Made by a program: the position numbers and the translations under genes. 64,000 bases of DNA, taken from assembly GCF_016127315.1 (NCBI RefSeq), contig NZ_CP065997.1:5270001-5334000 (forward strand), written 5' to 3'. Below the pieces are notes generated by a model that saw only the letters and a list, made by a program, of their open reading frames with translations, had not been told where the DNA came from and made no database searches. This stretch comes from Achromobacter deleyi (GTDB taxonomy: Bacteria > Pseudomonadota > Gammaproteobacteria > Burkholderiales > Burkholderiaceae_B). Below are positions 43,960-53,797 of the stretch, piece by piece (within the stretch, counting starts at the first letter, position 1; each line of letters starts with the position of its first letter).

Positions 43960-44276
43960 GCCGCCTCCGGGCTCAGGTAGATGGTGCCGGCCTCGACCCG
44001 CACCGCGTAGCGCCGCAGGTCGGTGGTGACCGGCGGGCATTGCGGCTTGCCGCTGCGGATGTCGAACACGCCCTGGTGCAACGGGCATTCGATGGTGCCG
44101 TCTTCCATATAGCCGTCGGCCAGGCTGGCGTTGCCGTGCGGGCAGCGGTCCTGGGTGGCGCAGATCTCGCCCTGCAGGTCGTACAGGCAGACCGCTTCGC
44201 CCTCCAGCGCGACGCGCAGCGTGCCGGTGTCGGGGGAAATGTCGCCCACCTGGGCGACCGGAATCCAGGTGTCCAT
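43956..44276 (-). CDS. Rieske-type ferredoxin (AndAb-like)
   Basis: The 106-residue protein is a soluble Rieske ferredoxin with the [2Fe-2S] ligands Cys45, His47 (CPHGNA) and Cys64, His67 (CPLHQG). It ferries electrons from the FAD reductase to the oxygenase alpha subunit. It starts 2 bp after the alpha-subunit stop and overlaps the reductase start, so the four oxygenase components are tightly coupled. Confidence 0.94.
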   Translation of the reverse strand: MDTWIPVAQVGDISPDTGTLRVALEGEAVCLYDLQGEICATQDRCPHGNASLADGYMEDGTIECPLHQGVFDIRSGKPQCPPVTTDLRRYAVRVEAGTIYLSPEAA

Positions 44277-44278
44277 GA

Positions 44279-45547
44279 TCACAGCCCCATCGCGTTGCGG
44301 TAGTAGTCGTAGAACGAGCGGATCAGCACCTCGGTCACCATGTAGTCGGCCGGCTCGGTGTCGCGGCCGCCCATCTCGACGATGCCGCGCGCCTCGGGAT
44401 AGCCGGTGACGCCGATCTGCACCTGGTTCAGCATCTCGCTGTCGTCCATCGAGACGAAGCCGGCCGGCCCCAGCAGGTTGGCGTGCTTCAGGCGCAGGCG
44501 GGTCATTTCCTCGTCGTCGTCCTCGTAGCCGTAGTAGGTGAACACCAGTTCGTGCTCGGTCGGGCTGCGCGGGATCACGTGGCGGGTCTTGAGCGAATTG
44601 GCCTGGATGCCGAACTGGGCGGCGGGAAAGACCCAGGCGCCGCCGACCCGGCCGCGGTTGAATTCGGCGCGCGGGGTCACGGTTTCCAGGTCGAGCAGCT
44701 CCAGGTCGTCGCGGAAGCGGCTCATTTCGCTGGTGGCCTCGGTCTTCTTCTTGCCCTCGTTGTGCGACACCATCACGCTGTGCGCGCCGCCGCCGGTGGG
44801 AATGCACTCGGACTTCGAATCCGCGCGCCACAGGCCGAAGGTGATGTAGAAGGTATGCAGCAAGGTAGCGTGGTACGGATCCTTCAGGTTCTCCAGGTAC
44901 ATCTTCCAGTTGCTGGGGATCAGCTGGCGGCTGTAGCCCAGCAGCTTGAGCTTCTTGCCCGGCAGCATGTGGTCGATCTCGGCCAGCACCTCGGCGCCGC
45001 AGTATTCCTCGAAACTGGGCGCATCGTCGGCGAACGTCGCCCAGATCGAGCCGCCGCGATTGACGCTGCGCAGTTTGCGGATGCCGTTCTGCTTCGGATC
45101 GAAATCGCGCGGCATGCCGCCCTTGCCCATGGCGCCGCGGCGGAACGGCACGCCCTGCAGGTTGCCGTCCAGGTCGTAGTTCCACTGGTGGTACGGGCAG
45201 GTGAAGTCGGTCACCTGCCCGGTGTTCTGCCAGCAGATCTGCGCGCCGCGGTGGGCGCAGCGGTTCTCCAGCACGTTGATCTCGCCGCTTTCGGTGCGCA
45301 CCATGACGACCGGGCGGTTGCCGATCCAGTTGCGCTTGTAGCAGCCGGTCTCGGGCACTTCGCACTCCAGGCCGACGTAGTTCCAGGTGCGGCCGCCGAA
45401 GAACACGTCCATTTCCTTCTGGAAGATGGCCGGATCGGTGTAGACCCAGTTGGGAATGCGCGTGTAGCCCTCCTTGGGCCAGCGGCGCTCGAGATGGATG
45501 GGGGCCGCGGCGGGAGCGTCCAGCACGGCGGAATCGGAACAGGTCAT
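44279..45547 (-). CDS. Ring-hydroxylating oxygenase alpha subunit (AndAc/NagG-like)
   Basis: The 422-residue protein has a Rieske domain with Cys97, His99, Cys117, His120 (CAHRG and CPYHQW) and a catalytic domain with Asn220, Asp223, His226 and His231 (KDPYHATLLHTF), the mononuclear iron site. Length and blocks such as LQGVPFRRG and GGMPRDFD match the AndAc (anthranilate 1,2-dioxygenase) and NagG (salicylate 5-hydroxylase) group. It hydroxylates an aromatic acid with O2. The exact substrate, and whether mono- or dihydroxylation occurs, cannot be read; both relatives act on ortho-substituted benzoates. Confidence 0.93.
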   Translation of the reverse strand: MTCSDSAVLDAPAAAPIHLERRWPKEGYTRIPNWVYTDPAIFQKEMDVFFGGRTWNYVGLECEVPETGCYKRNWIGNRPVVMVRTESGEINVLENRCAHRGAQICWQNTGQVTDFTCPYHQWNYDLDGNLQGVPFRRGAMGKGGMPRDFDPKQNGIRKLRSVNRGGSIWATFADDAPSFEEYCGAEVLAEIDHMLPGKKLKLLGYSRQLIPSNWKMYLENLKDPYHATLLHTFYITFGLWRADSKSECIPTGGGAHSVMVSHNEGKKKTEATSEMSRFRDDLELLDLETVTPRAEFNRGRVGGAWVFPAAQFGIQANSLKTRHVIPRSPTEHELVFTYYGYEDDDEEMTRLRLKHANLLGPAGFVSMDDSEMLNQVQIGVTGYPEARGIVEMGGRDTEPADYMVTEVLIRSFYDYYRNAMGL

Positions 45548-45569
45548 GGCGGGTTTCCTGGCAGCGGGA

Positions 45570-46061
45570 TCAGAGGGGAACGATGAGCGAGGTGCGCACG
45601 CGGTAGTTGTCGTAGACGCAGTCGCGGCGGGTCAGCGCCAGCCCTTGCGGCGTCAGGCGCAGTTCGTCCAGGTAGCGGCCCACCATGTTCAGCGTGGGCT
45701 CGCGGTCGGACAGCGACTCCATCACGGCGAAGTTGGCCTGGGCCACGATGCGATCGCCCTGCGCCTCGATGACGCGCACGCCGCTGATGAAGTGGCGCAG
45801 CGAACGCGGCTCGAACATGGTGGTTTCGCGCAGCGCGGTGACGCGGTCGCGCAGCATGTTCTTGTTCATGCAATAGATCAGGCCGAGCGGCAGGCCGGCG
45901 TCGTGGTTCTCGCGCGACAGCACGCGGTAGTGGCAGTCCTCGGTGAAGAAGTCGGGCCACTCCTCCAGCCGGTCTTCGTCCAGGCAATAGGCGTAGTCAT
46001 CGTGGAAGTCACGCAGGCGGGCGCGCAGCGAGGTGTCGTCGGGCAATTGGATCTGGGTCAT
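45570..46061 (-). CDS. Ring-hydroxylating oxygenase beta subunit (AndAd/NagH-like)
   Basis: The 163-residue protein is the small NTF2-fold structural subunit (161 residues in NagH), with FHDDYAYCLDEDRLEEWPDFFTEDCHYRVLSRENHDAGLPLGLIYCMNKNMLRDRV (cited by DEDRLEEWPDFF) and a C-terminal DNYRVRTSLIVPL. It completes an alpha3beta3 oxygenase with the gene 22 bp downstream. AAAATCCC before the ATG is a poor ribosome binding site but GGAAAA is near. Confidence 0.92.
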   Translation of the reverse strand: MTQIQLPDDTSLRARLRDFHDDYAYCLDEDRLEEWPDFFTEDCHYRVLSRENHDAGLPLGLIYCMNKNMLRDRVTALRETTMFEPRSLRHFISGVRVIEAQGDRIVAQANFAVMESLSDREPTLNMVGRYLDELRLTPQGLALTRRDCVYDNYRVRTSLIVPL

Positions 46062-46089
46062 GGGATTTTCCGGGATGCGGCGGGCGCGC

Positions 46090-47190
46090 TCAGGACGCGG
46101 CGGCCAGTTGCGCCAGGTTGCTTTCGAAGCCGCTCTGGCTGCCGAGCGCCAGGATCGGCTCCTGCATGCGCTCCTGCCAGATCAGCGATTCCATGGCGAT
46201 CTGCAAGGGGTGGTCCTGCACCGTCAGGGCCGAGGTGGTCTCGGTGCCCGAGTGATGCGAATGCATGGCCCAGCCGGGCGCCGACAGGATCAGGTCGCCG
46301 GCCTTCCAGTCCAGCCGCACGCCGTTGACCTTGCTGTAGCCGTTGCCGCGCAGGTAGTAGTTGATGGCCGACGAGCTGTGGCGATGCGGCACGTGGTGGT
46401 TGTCCGGCGGCGACGACGAGATCGTGGCGAAGAAGCTGTGGGTGGTGCCGATGCGGCGCTCGGTGGCCGGGTTGTACAGCACGAACAGGCGGCGGCCGTT
46501 GTAGCCGCGCGCCATGTCCTCGACGCTCGGCAGGTGGCGCGAGACGGCCGCCCAGGGCCAGTGCAGCGCCTTGGATTCGAGCACGTCGATGTCGATCAGC
46601 CACTCGTAGCCCATCAGCCAGGCGCCTTCCGGCGTGATCTGCTCGCGCAGCGCCAGGTCGCGGGCCCGCGCCGCCTCGGGCGAGCGGCTGGGCGCCGGCC
46701 GGGTGTTGGCGTCGGCCGGCGGCACGTCGCCCTCGAACTCCTCGACATAATGGATCTCCAGCTTCTCCAGCAGCGGCGCGTTGGAGTACGACAGCCGCAC
46801 CCAGGGCGTCTTGCCTTCATTGCGGTACGAATGCACCTGCATCGCCGGCGTGTTCCACACGTCCCAGCGGCCCACCGGGATGTCGCGGCCGGCCACCGTG
46901 GCCACGCCCTCCCCGCTGATACAGATCTCCAGCATGTTGGAGTTCTTGCGCAGGTTGAAGGTGCGTTCGCCCGGGTTGACGACGTTGATGGTGACGTCCG
47001 TGCCGGGGGCCAGGCCCAGGCCGGGCGCGGTCGCCTGCGGATGCGCGATGAGCGAAGCGCGGCGGCCGTTGGCGGGGCGCGGCGCGTCGATCAGGCGGGC
47101 GATCTCCAGGTCGATCTCCTCCTTGGGGATCACGATCGATGGCCATTTGTTCTGCTCGCGGGGCGCCGCCCCGCTGACGTCGATGAACAT
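46090..47190 (-). CDS. Bicupin dioxygenase-like protein (gentisate/salicylate dioxygenase group)
   Basis: The 366-residue bicupin resembles gentisate 1,2-dioxygenase-type enzymes that cleave an aromatic ring with Fe(II). A full metal-ligand set is in the C-terminal cupin (HHVPHRH with His269 and His271, plus His310 or His312 in MHSHH), while the N-terminal cupin lacks HxH. In canonical gentisate dioxygenases the N-terminal cupin binds iron, so this protein is unusual. The ATG at 47190 follows GGAGACAGAC. It lies between the OCD-like gene (67 bp) and the oxygenase genes, which suggests that it opens the hydroxylated ring. The substrate is not known. Confidence 0.82.
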   Translation of the reverse strand: MFIDVSGAAPREQNKWPSIVIPKEEIDLEIARLIDAPRPANGRRASLIAHPQATAPGLGLAPGTDVTINVVNPGERTFNLRKNSNMLEICISGEGVATVAGRDIPVGRWDVWNTPAMQVHSYRNEGKTPWVRLSYSNAPLLEKLEIHYVEEFEGDVPPADANTRPAPSRSPEAARARDLALREQITPEGAWLMGYEWLIDIDVLESKALHWPWAAVSRHLPSVEDMARGYNGRRLFVLYNPATERRIGTTHSFFATISSSPPDNHHVPHRHSSSAINYYLRGNGYSKVNGVRLDWKAGDLILSAPGWAMHSHHSGTETTSALTVQDHPLQIAMESLIWQERMQEPILALGSQSGFESNLAQLAAAS

Positions 47191-47257
47191 GTCTGTCTCC
47201 TGTGGCCGGCGGCGGTTTCGCGCCGGCGTCATGATGATTTGAAGGGGGTGATTGAAA

Positions 47258-48256
47258 TCAGGGCTGCGCCAGCAGCAGGTTCTCGCGGGTCTGCGGCGGC
47301 AAGGCGACGCCCAGGCCGTGGTCGCGGGCGTGTTCGTACGCCACCTGCGCCATCGCCAGGTCCGACAGGCCCATGCCCATGCCCTTGAACAGCGTCAGCC
47401 GCGCGTCCGCCGCGCGCGTCTCGCCGCGCGCCAGCAGCTCGCCCAGCACCGCCACGCCGTCCCAGGGCGCGCCGTCCGCGCCATAGCGCTCGCGCAATTC
47501 GCGCGAGCCGCGCCGGGCGTTTTCCAGGTCGTCGACCACCACGCGGTCGGCGCGCTCGAACACGTCCTGGGCGAATTCGGCCTTGGCCGGCAGGATCGCG
47601 CCCACCGCGTTCAGGTGGCGGCAATCGGCCAGCAGCGCCGCGTCGACGAACGGCTCGACGGCGCGCGTGATCAGCGTCACGATCTCGGCGCCGGCCAGCG
47701 CGTGTTCCAGCGTGGGCGATTCCTCGATGGCGAAGGCGTACTTGCCGGCCACGGCCTCGACGAAGGCGCGGCGTTTTTCCGGGGTCGGGCTGTAGATCCG
47801 CACGCGTTGCAGCTTGCGCACCGCGGCCAGCGCCGCCAGTTGCGTCACCGCCTGCGGCCCGGTGCCGATCAGCGCGGCCCGCGCGGCGGCCTCGGGCGCC
47901 AGGGCCCGGGTGGCCACGCCGCTGATGGCGGCCGTGCGCAGCATGCCCAGCGCGCGCGCCTCGATCACTGCCCGCAACCGACCGGTGTCGGCGTCGAACA
48001 GGCTGAACAGCGACCCGCCGCCCGCCTTGGTGTGGACCCAGGTCTTGAATCCGGCGTAGCCGCCAGGGCCGGGCTGCACCGAGCCCAATGCATGCATCGA
48101 GCTGCCGTCGCCCCAGGTGGCCAGCGCCTTGGGCACGTTGCGCGCGCCCTCCTTCGCCTGCGCCACCAGCATGCGCTGCAGCGCGTCGATGGCGCGCGGG
48201 ATGGTCAACGCCGCCACCACGTCTTTTTCGGTGAGATACCGCAATGCCTCGGTCAT
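47258..48256 (-). CDS. Ornithine cyclodeaminase/mu-crystallin family protein
   Basis: The 332-residue protein has the OCD/mu-crystallin layout: dimerisation region with GFKTWVHTKAGGGSLFSLFDADTGRLRAVIEA, the NAD motif ALIGTGPQA (about 128-136), and AVGAILPAKAEF. Family members reduce imines, deaminate or dehydrogenate amino acids with NAD(P). In this operon it may act on an amino- or imino-substituted ring-cleavage product, which would suit an aminobenzoate pathway; that is inference. The ATG at 48256 follows AAGGACACAGGC and lies 16 bp after the FAH gene. Confidence 0.9.
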   Translation of the reverse strand: MTEALRYLTEKDVVAALTIPRAIDALQRMLVAQAKEGARNVPKALATWGDGSSMHALGSVQPGPGGYAGFKTWVHTKAGGGSLFSLFDADTGRLRAVIEARALGMLRTAAISGVATRALAPEAAARAALIGTGPQAVTQLAALAAVRKLQRVRIYSPTPEKRRAFVEAVAGKYAFAIEESPTLEHALAGAEIVTLITRAVEPFVDAALLADCRHLNAVGAILPAKAEFAQDVFERADRVVVDDLENARRGSRELRERYGADGAPWDGVAVLGELLARGETRAADARLTLFKGMGMGLSDLAMAQVAYEHARDHGLGVALPPQTRENLLLAQP

Positions 48257-48272
48257 GCCTGTGTCCTTCGTG

Positions 48273-49124
48273 TCAGTGGGGGTGGACGGGTTCATCCGCC
48301 ACCGTGTTGCGCAGCGTGCCGACGCCCGGCACTTCGATCTCCAGCGTGTCGCCGACCGCCAGGAAGCGCGGCGGCTGGCGGCTGGAACCGACGCCTTCCG
48401 GCGTGCCGGTGGCGATCACGTCGCCGGGCGCCAGCGGCGTGAAGGCGCTGATGTAGGCAATCAGTTCGGGAATCGGGAAGATCAGGTCGGCCAGTTCGCC
48501 CTGCTGCACGGTCTCGCCGTTCAGGCGCGTCTCGATCCGCAGGCCCGCGGGGTCGCCGATCTCGTCGGCGGTGACCAGCCAGGGGCCGATCGCGCCGCTG
48601 CGCTCGAAGTTCTTGCCAGGCGTGACCTGGGCGTTGTGCTTCTGGAAGTCACGCACCGAGTTCTCGGCCATACAGGTGTAGCCGGCCACGTGGGCCAGGG
48701 CGTCCCGCGCCGCGATGTGGCGCCCTGCCCGGCCGATCACCACGGCCAGTTCGCCTTCGTAGTCGAAGCGGTCGGAGGCGCGCGGCTTCCAGACCGGCGC
48801 GCCGTGCCCGACGAAACTGTCGGGGTAGCGGGCGAACAGCGAGGGATGGCGCGGCAGCTCGCGGCCGGCCTCGGCCACGTGGCGGCCGTAGTTCAGGCCG
48901 ACGCAGAGGATCTTGCGCGGCGCCGGCACCGGCGGCAGCCATTGCAGGCCGGCCAGCGCAATGCGGGGGCCGTCGTGGCGCGCGGCCGCTTGCGCGATCT
49001 CGGCCACGCCCGCCGCCAGGGCGGTGGCCAGGTCGGGCCAGTACCGCGTCAACGGCACGACTTCGGCGTCGCGCAGCACGCCCCAGGCCGGCTGGCCCGC
49101 GGATTCGAAGCTGATCAGCTTCAT
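48273..49124 (-). CDS. Fumarylacetoacetate hydrolase-fold protein
   Basis: The 283-residue protein has the FAH fold marks: ILCVGLNYGRHVAEAG, the metal-binding DYEGELAVVIG, GYTCMAENSVRDFQKH, KNFERSGAIGPWLVTADEI and a C-terminal GDVIATGTPEGVG. Such proteins hydrolyse fumarylpyruvate, acylpyruvates or oxaloacetate-like acids, or isomerise ring-cleavage products. It is the first gene of the aromatic operon, with AGGAGACAAG before the ATG, and lies directly next to the GntR operator array. In gentisate-type pathways this fold supplies the last step (NagK). Confidence 0.92.
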   Translation of the reverse strand: MKLISFESAGQPAWGVLRDAEVVPLTRYWPDLATALAAGVAEIAQAAARHDGPRIALAGLQWLPPVPAPRKILCVGLNYGRHVAEAGRELPRHPSLFARYPDSFVGHGAPVWKPRASDRFDYEGELAVVIGRAGRHIAARDALAHVAGYTCMAENSVRDFQKHNAQVTPGKNFERSGAIGPWLVTADEIGDPAGLRIETRLNGETVQQGELADLIFPIPELIAYISAFTPLAPGDVIATGTPEGVGSSRQPPRFLAVGDTLEIEVPGVGTLRNTVADEPVHPH

Positions 49125-49155
49125 CTTGTCTCCTGTCCTGTGGGCGGTCCTTCTG

Positions 49156-49290
49156 GCATGCAATTGAGTGACGCATTGCATGCATTCAGTGGCTTTTAAG
49201 TGCCTTGACCGCTGTTTTTCCGAATTATTGCATGCAATTTTGATAAATCGCAAGGTCGTATTGTTTTTTTTATGCGCGATTGCATGCAAT
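49156..49290. promoter_or_regulatory. GntR operator array with four sites
   Basis: Four copies of a palindrome with core GCATGC lie between the divergent aromatic operon and GntR gene. Sites are: GGCATGCAATT at 49155-49165; ATTGCATGCATT at 49175-49186; ATTGCATGCAAT at 49227-49238; and ATTGCATGCAAT at 49279-49290. Core centres are 22, 52 and 52 bp apart, near multiples of the helical turn, so bound dimers would lie on one face of the DNA. This supports binding by the FCD-type GntR protein and possibly looping. Confidence 0.85.
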
Positions 49291-49343
49291 TTTGTAGGTA
49301 CACTGGAGGCCCCTTTCAGACCCGCTCCCGCCGACGCTCCGCC

Positions 49344-50078
49344 ATGGCCGCTCAGATCGACAAAGTGATTTCCGAACTCCGGGACATGGTGCTTTCCGGC
49401 GCCCTGCAACCCGGCGAACGCGTAGTGGAACTGCAGTTCTCGGCGCGCCTGGGCGTGTCGCGCACGCCGCTGCGCATCGCGCTGACCGAGTTGGAAAAGG
49501 AAGGCCTGCTGGAACGGCTGCCCTCGCGTGGCTTTCGCGTGCGGGCGTTCACCGTCGACGAGATCGGCGACGCGGTGGAAGTGCGTGGCGTGCTGGAAGG
49601 CATGGCGGCGCGGCTGCTGGCCGAGCGCGGCGCCAGCGCCGACGTGCTGGAACAGTTGTCGCAGGCGGTGGAGGAAGGCCGCGCCCTGCTGGCGCCGGCG
49701 CGGCGCGACCCCAAGGCCACAGTGGATGCGCGCGCCTGGGGGCAGATCAACCGCCGCTTCCACGAGATCCTGTGCGAAGCGGCCGGCAACCGCGCCCTGC
49801 TGTCGGCGCTGGAACACAACAACAAGACGCCGCTGGCCGGCCCGGCCGCGCTGACGCTGCCATCCACGCCGTCGCAGCTGGAGACGCCGTTCGTGCTACG
49901 GGCGCAATCGGATCACGAGGACCTGCTGCGGGCGATCACGCGCCGCGAGGCCGCGCGCGCCGAGAACCTGATGCGCGAACACGCCTACCGCAGCCGCGAG
50001 AACAAGCGCGTGCTGCTGGAATCCCTGCGGGGGGGCGTGGCGGGGCTGGCGCAGCCGGCCGACAGCGCGGCGGCCTAG
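49344..50078 (+). CDS. GntR family regulator, FadR/VanR (FCD) subfamily
   Basis: The 244-residue protein has a GntR winged helix at about 5-70 (LRDMVLSGALQPGERVVELQFSARLGVSRTPLRIALTELEKEGLL, cited by GVSRTPLRIALTEL) and an FCD ligand domain with the Asp, His ligand pattern for a metal (NRRFHEILC, and a C-terminal DHEDLLRAITRREAARAENLMREH). FCD regulators bind small carboxylates. The ATG at 49344 is chosen since the frame upstream runs through the operator array. It most likely represses the aromatic operon and itself until the aromatic acid or a product binds. Confidence 0.93.
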   Translation: MAAQIDKVISELRDMVLSGALQPGERVVELQFSARLGVSRTPLRIALTELEKEGLLERLPSRGFRVRAFTVDEIGDAVEVRGVLEGMAARLLAERGASADVLEQLSQAVEEGRALLAPARRDPKATVDARAWGQINRRFHEILCEAAGNRALLSALEHNNKTPLAGPAALTLPSTPSQLETPFVLRAQSDHEDLLRAITRREAARAENLMREHAYRSRENKRVLLESLRGGVAGLAQPADSAAA

Positions 50079-50191
50079 GACCGGGCCACCGATTTGAAAA
50101 CGCGAGGCCTAGAGCCTGCCCACGTGCCTGACATGGGCCGGGGCCACGCATCCGAACGGCGGCCCGATGCGGCCGCCAGGCCAGGCTGCGT

Positions 50192-51801
<1,610 letters not shown>

Positions 51802-51814
51802 TAGGAGCCTTTCC

Positions 51815-52186
51815 ATGAGCCAAGCCATCCAGCGCCTGCCCAGCAGCCTGCCGTTCCCGTTCTCGCGCGCCGTGAAGGCCGGCGGCTTCCTGTTCCTGTC
51901 GGGCCAGGTGCCGATGAGCGCCGCGGGTGAGGTGGTGCGCGGCGACATCCAGACCCAGACCCGCGCCGCCTGCGAGCGCATCGTCGAAAGCCTGGCGGCC
52001 GGCGGCGCGCGCCTGGACCAGGTGGTCAAGGCCACCGTGTGGCTGTCGGACATGAGCCATTTCGCCGGCTTCAACGAGGTCTACAAGGAATTCTTCGGCG
52101 CGGCGCTACCGGTGCGTTCGACGGTGGCGTCGGCGCTGGCGCTGAACGTCGACGTCGAGATCGAAGTGCAGGCGTATATCGGGTAG
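51815..52186 (+). CDS. RidA family 2-iminoacid deaminase
   Basis: The 123-residue protein has the Rid fold with the key Arg101 (LPVRSTVAS) and features such as LFLSGQVPMS and VKATVWLSDMSHFAGFNEVYKEFF. RidA proteins hydrolyse reactive imines made by PLP enzymes or FAD dehydrogenases. AGGAG precedes the ATG. It is 13 bp after the D-amino-acid dehydrogenase gene, whose product is an imine, so a direct pairing is likely. Confidence 0.92.
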   Translation: MSQAIQRLPSSLPFPFSRAVKAGGFLFLSGQVPMSAAGEVVRGDIQTQTRAACERIVESLAAGGARLDQVVKATVWLSDMSHFAGFNEVYKEFFGAALPVRSTVASALALNVDVEIEVQAYIG

Positions 52187-52191
52187 AACCC

Positions 52192-52232
52192 AAGCGGGCA
52201 GGCCCCAAGCAGACAAGACAGAAGCGGGCAGG
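52192..52232 (+). repeat. Direct repeat AAGCGGGCAGG in the ridA-M81 gap
   Basis: The 11-mer AAGCGGGCAGG occurs at 52192-52202 and 52222-52232, 30 bp apart, in the 116-bp gap before the M81 peptidase gene. It may be chance or a leader element. Confidence 0.4.
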
Positions 52233-52302
52233 ACTGAAGCGTCGGCACGGAGTCCCGGACGCGAACAGACGAACGGACAACCATTCAGAACGGAGCGATC
52301 GC

Positions 52303-53748
52303 ATGAAGATTTTTTCCGGGTCCCTGGCGACCGAGACCAACACCTTCTCCCCCATTCCGACCGGCCTGTCGGCCTATCGGTCGCGGGGCTACTATCCGGC
52401 GGGCCAGCACCCGGACCGCATGCAGATGTTCTCCGGGCCGCTGTGGGCCGCGCGCCAGCGCGCCCAGGGCAAGGACTGGACCCTGGTCGAGGGCATGACG
52501 GCGGGCGCGACCCCGGCCGGCCTGACCACCCGCCATGCCTATGAAACCCTGCGCGACGAACTGCTGGAAGACCTGCGCCGCGCCGGCAAGGTCGACATCG
52601 CGCTGTTCGGCCTGCACGGCGCCATGGTGGCCGACGGCTATGACGATTGCGAAGGCGACCTGCTGCGCCGGGCGCGCGAGATCGTCGGCCCGGACACGGT
52701 GATCGGCGCCGAACTGGATCCGCACTGCCACCTGACCGACGCCATGGTGAACAGCGCCGATTTCCTGGTGTGCTTCAAGGAATATCCGCACACCGACATC
52801 CTGGACCGCGCCTACGACCTGGTCGACTTGTGCGTGGCGCGCGCCGAAGGCCGCATCAAGCCGACGCGCGCGGTCTTCGACTGCGAAATGATCTCCATCA
52901 TGCACACCAGCCGCGAGCCGATGCGCAGCTTCGTCGACCGCCTGCTGGCGATGGAAGGCAAGGAAGGCGTGCTGTCGGTGTCGATCGCGCACGGCTTCCC
53001 CTGGGGCGACACGCCCGACATGGGCTCCAAGGTGCTGGTCTACACCGACGGCGACGCCGGCCAGGCCGAACGCCTGGCGCGCGCGCTGGGCGAAGAGATC
53101 ATCGGTTTCCGCGACCAGCTGGCGCCGCCCTACCCGGGCGCCGACGAGGCGCTGGACCAGGCGCTGGCGCTGGCCGACTTCCCGGTGGTGCTGGCCGACT
53201 CTGCCGACAATGCCGGCGGCGGCGCGCCCAGCGATGCGACCTTCATCCTGGAACGCGTGCTGGCGCGCAGCATCCAGGACGTCGCGATCGGCCCGTTCTG
53301 GGACCCGGTGGCGGTGCAGCTGTGTTTCGAGGCCGGCGACGGCGCGCAGATCAAGCTGCGCATCGGCGGCAAGGTGGCGCCGGTGTCGGGCCAGCCGCTG
53401 GACCTGGCCTGTGAGATCGTCGCGCTCAAGCGCGACGCCATCATGACCGGCCTGGCCGGCACCCCCGCGCTGCTGGGCGACGTCGCCGTGGTGCGCAGCC
53501 AGGGCGTGACCATCGTCATGACCACCAACCGTACCCAGGCCATGGACACCGACCTGTTCACGCAGTTCGGCGTCGATCTGGGCGCGATGAAGCTGGTCAT
53601 CCCGAAGTCGTCGCAGCACTTCTACGCCTCGTACTCGAAGATCGGCCGCCACGTCATCTACGTCGAGACGCCCGGCGCCATCACGCAGGACTACAACGCG
53701 CTGCCGTTCACCAAGCGCAAGTTGCCGAAATGGCCCTTCAAGGGCTGA
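52303..53748 (+). CDS. M81 family metallopeptidase (MlrC-like)
   Basis: The 481-residue protein matches the MlrC (microcystinase C) family: an N-terminal FSGSLATETNTFSP, the zinc region GLHGAMVADGYDDCEGDLLRRARE and ELDPHCHLTD, SREPMRSF, DSADNAGGGAPSDATF and SQHFYASYS near the end. MlrC opens linear peptides that contain D-residues. The ATG at 52303 follows GGAG by 8 bases. It is followed 49 bp later by a dipeptide-type ABC transporter, so it probably hydrolyses imported peptides or amides; the family also includes enzymes of unknown substrate. Confidence 0.9.
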   Translation: MKIFSGSLATETNTFSPIPTGLSAYRSRGYYPAGQHPDRMQMFSGPLWAARQRAQGKDWTLVEGMTAGATPAGLTTRHAYETLRDELLEDLRRAGKVDIALFGLHGAMVADGYDDCEGDLLRRAREIVGPDTVIGAELDPHCHLTDAMVNSADFLVCFKEYPHTDILDRAYDLVDLCVARAEGRIKPTRAVFDCEMISIMHTSREPMRSFVDRLLAMEGKEGVLSVSIAHGFPWGDTPDMGSKVLVYTDGDAGQAERLARALGEEIIGFRDQLAPPYPGADEALDQALALADFPVVLADSADNAGGGAPSDATFILERVLARSIQDVAIGPFWDPVAVQLCFEAGDGAQIKLRIGGKVAPVSGQPLDLACEIVALKRDAIMTGLAGTPALLGDVAVVRSQGVTIVMTTNRTQAMDTDLFTQFGVDLGAMKLVIPKSSQHFYASYSKIGRHVIYVETPGAITQDYNALPFTKRKLPKWPFKG

Positions 53749-53797
53749 TATCCAACCATTGCCCAAGCAGGCAACCGGAAAAAACAAGGGGATGACC

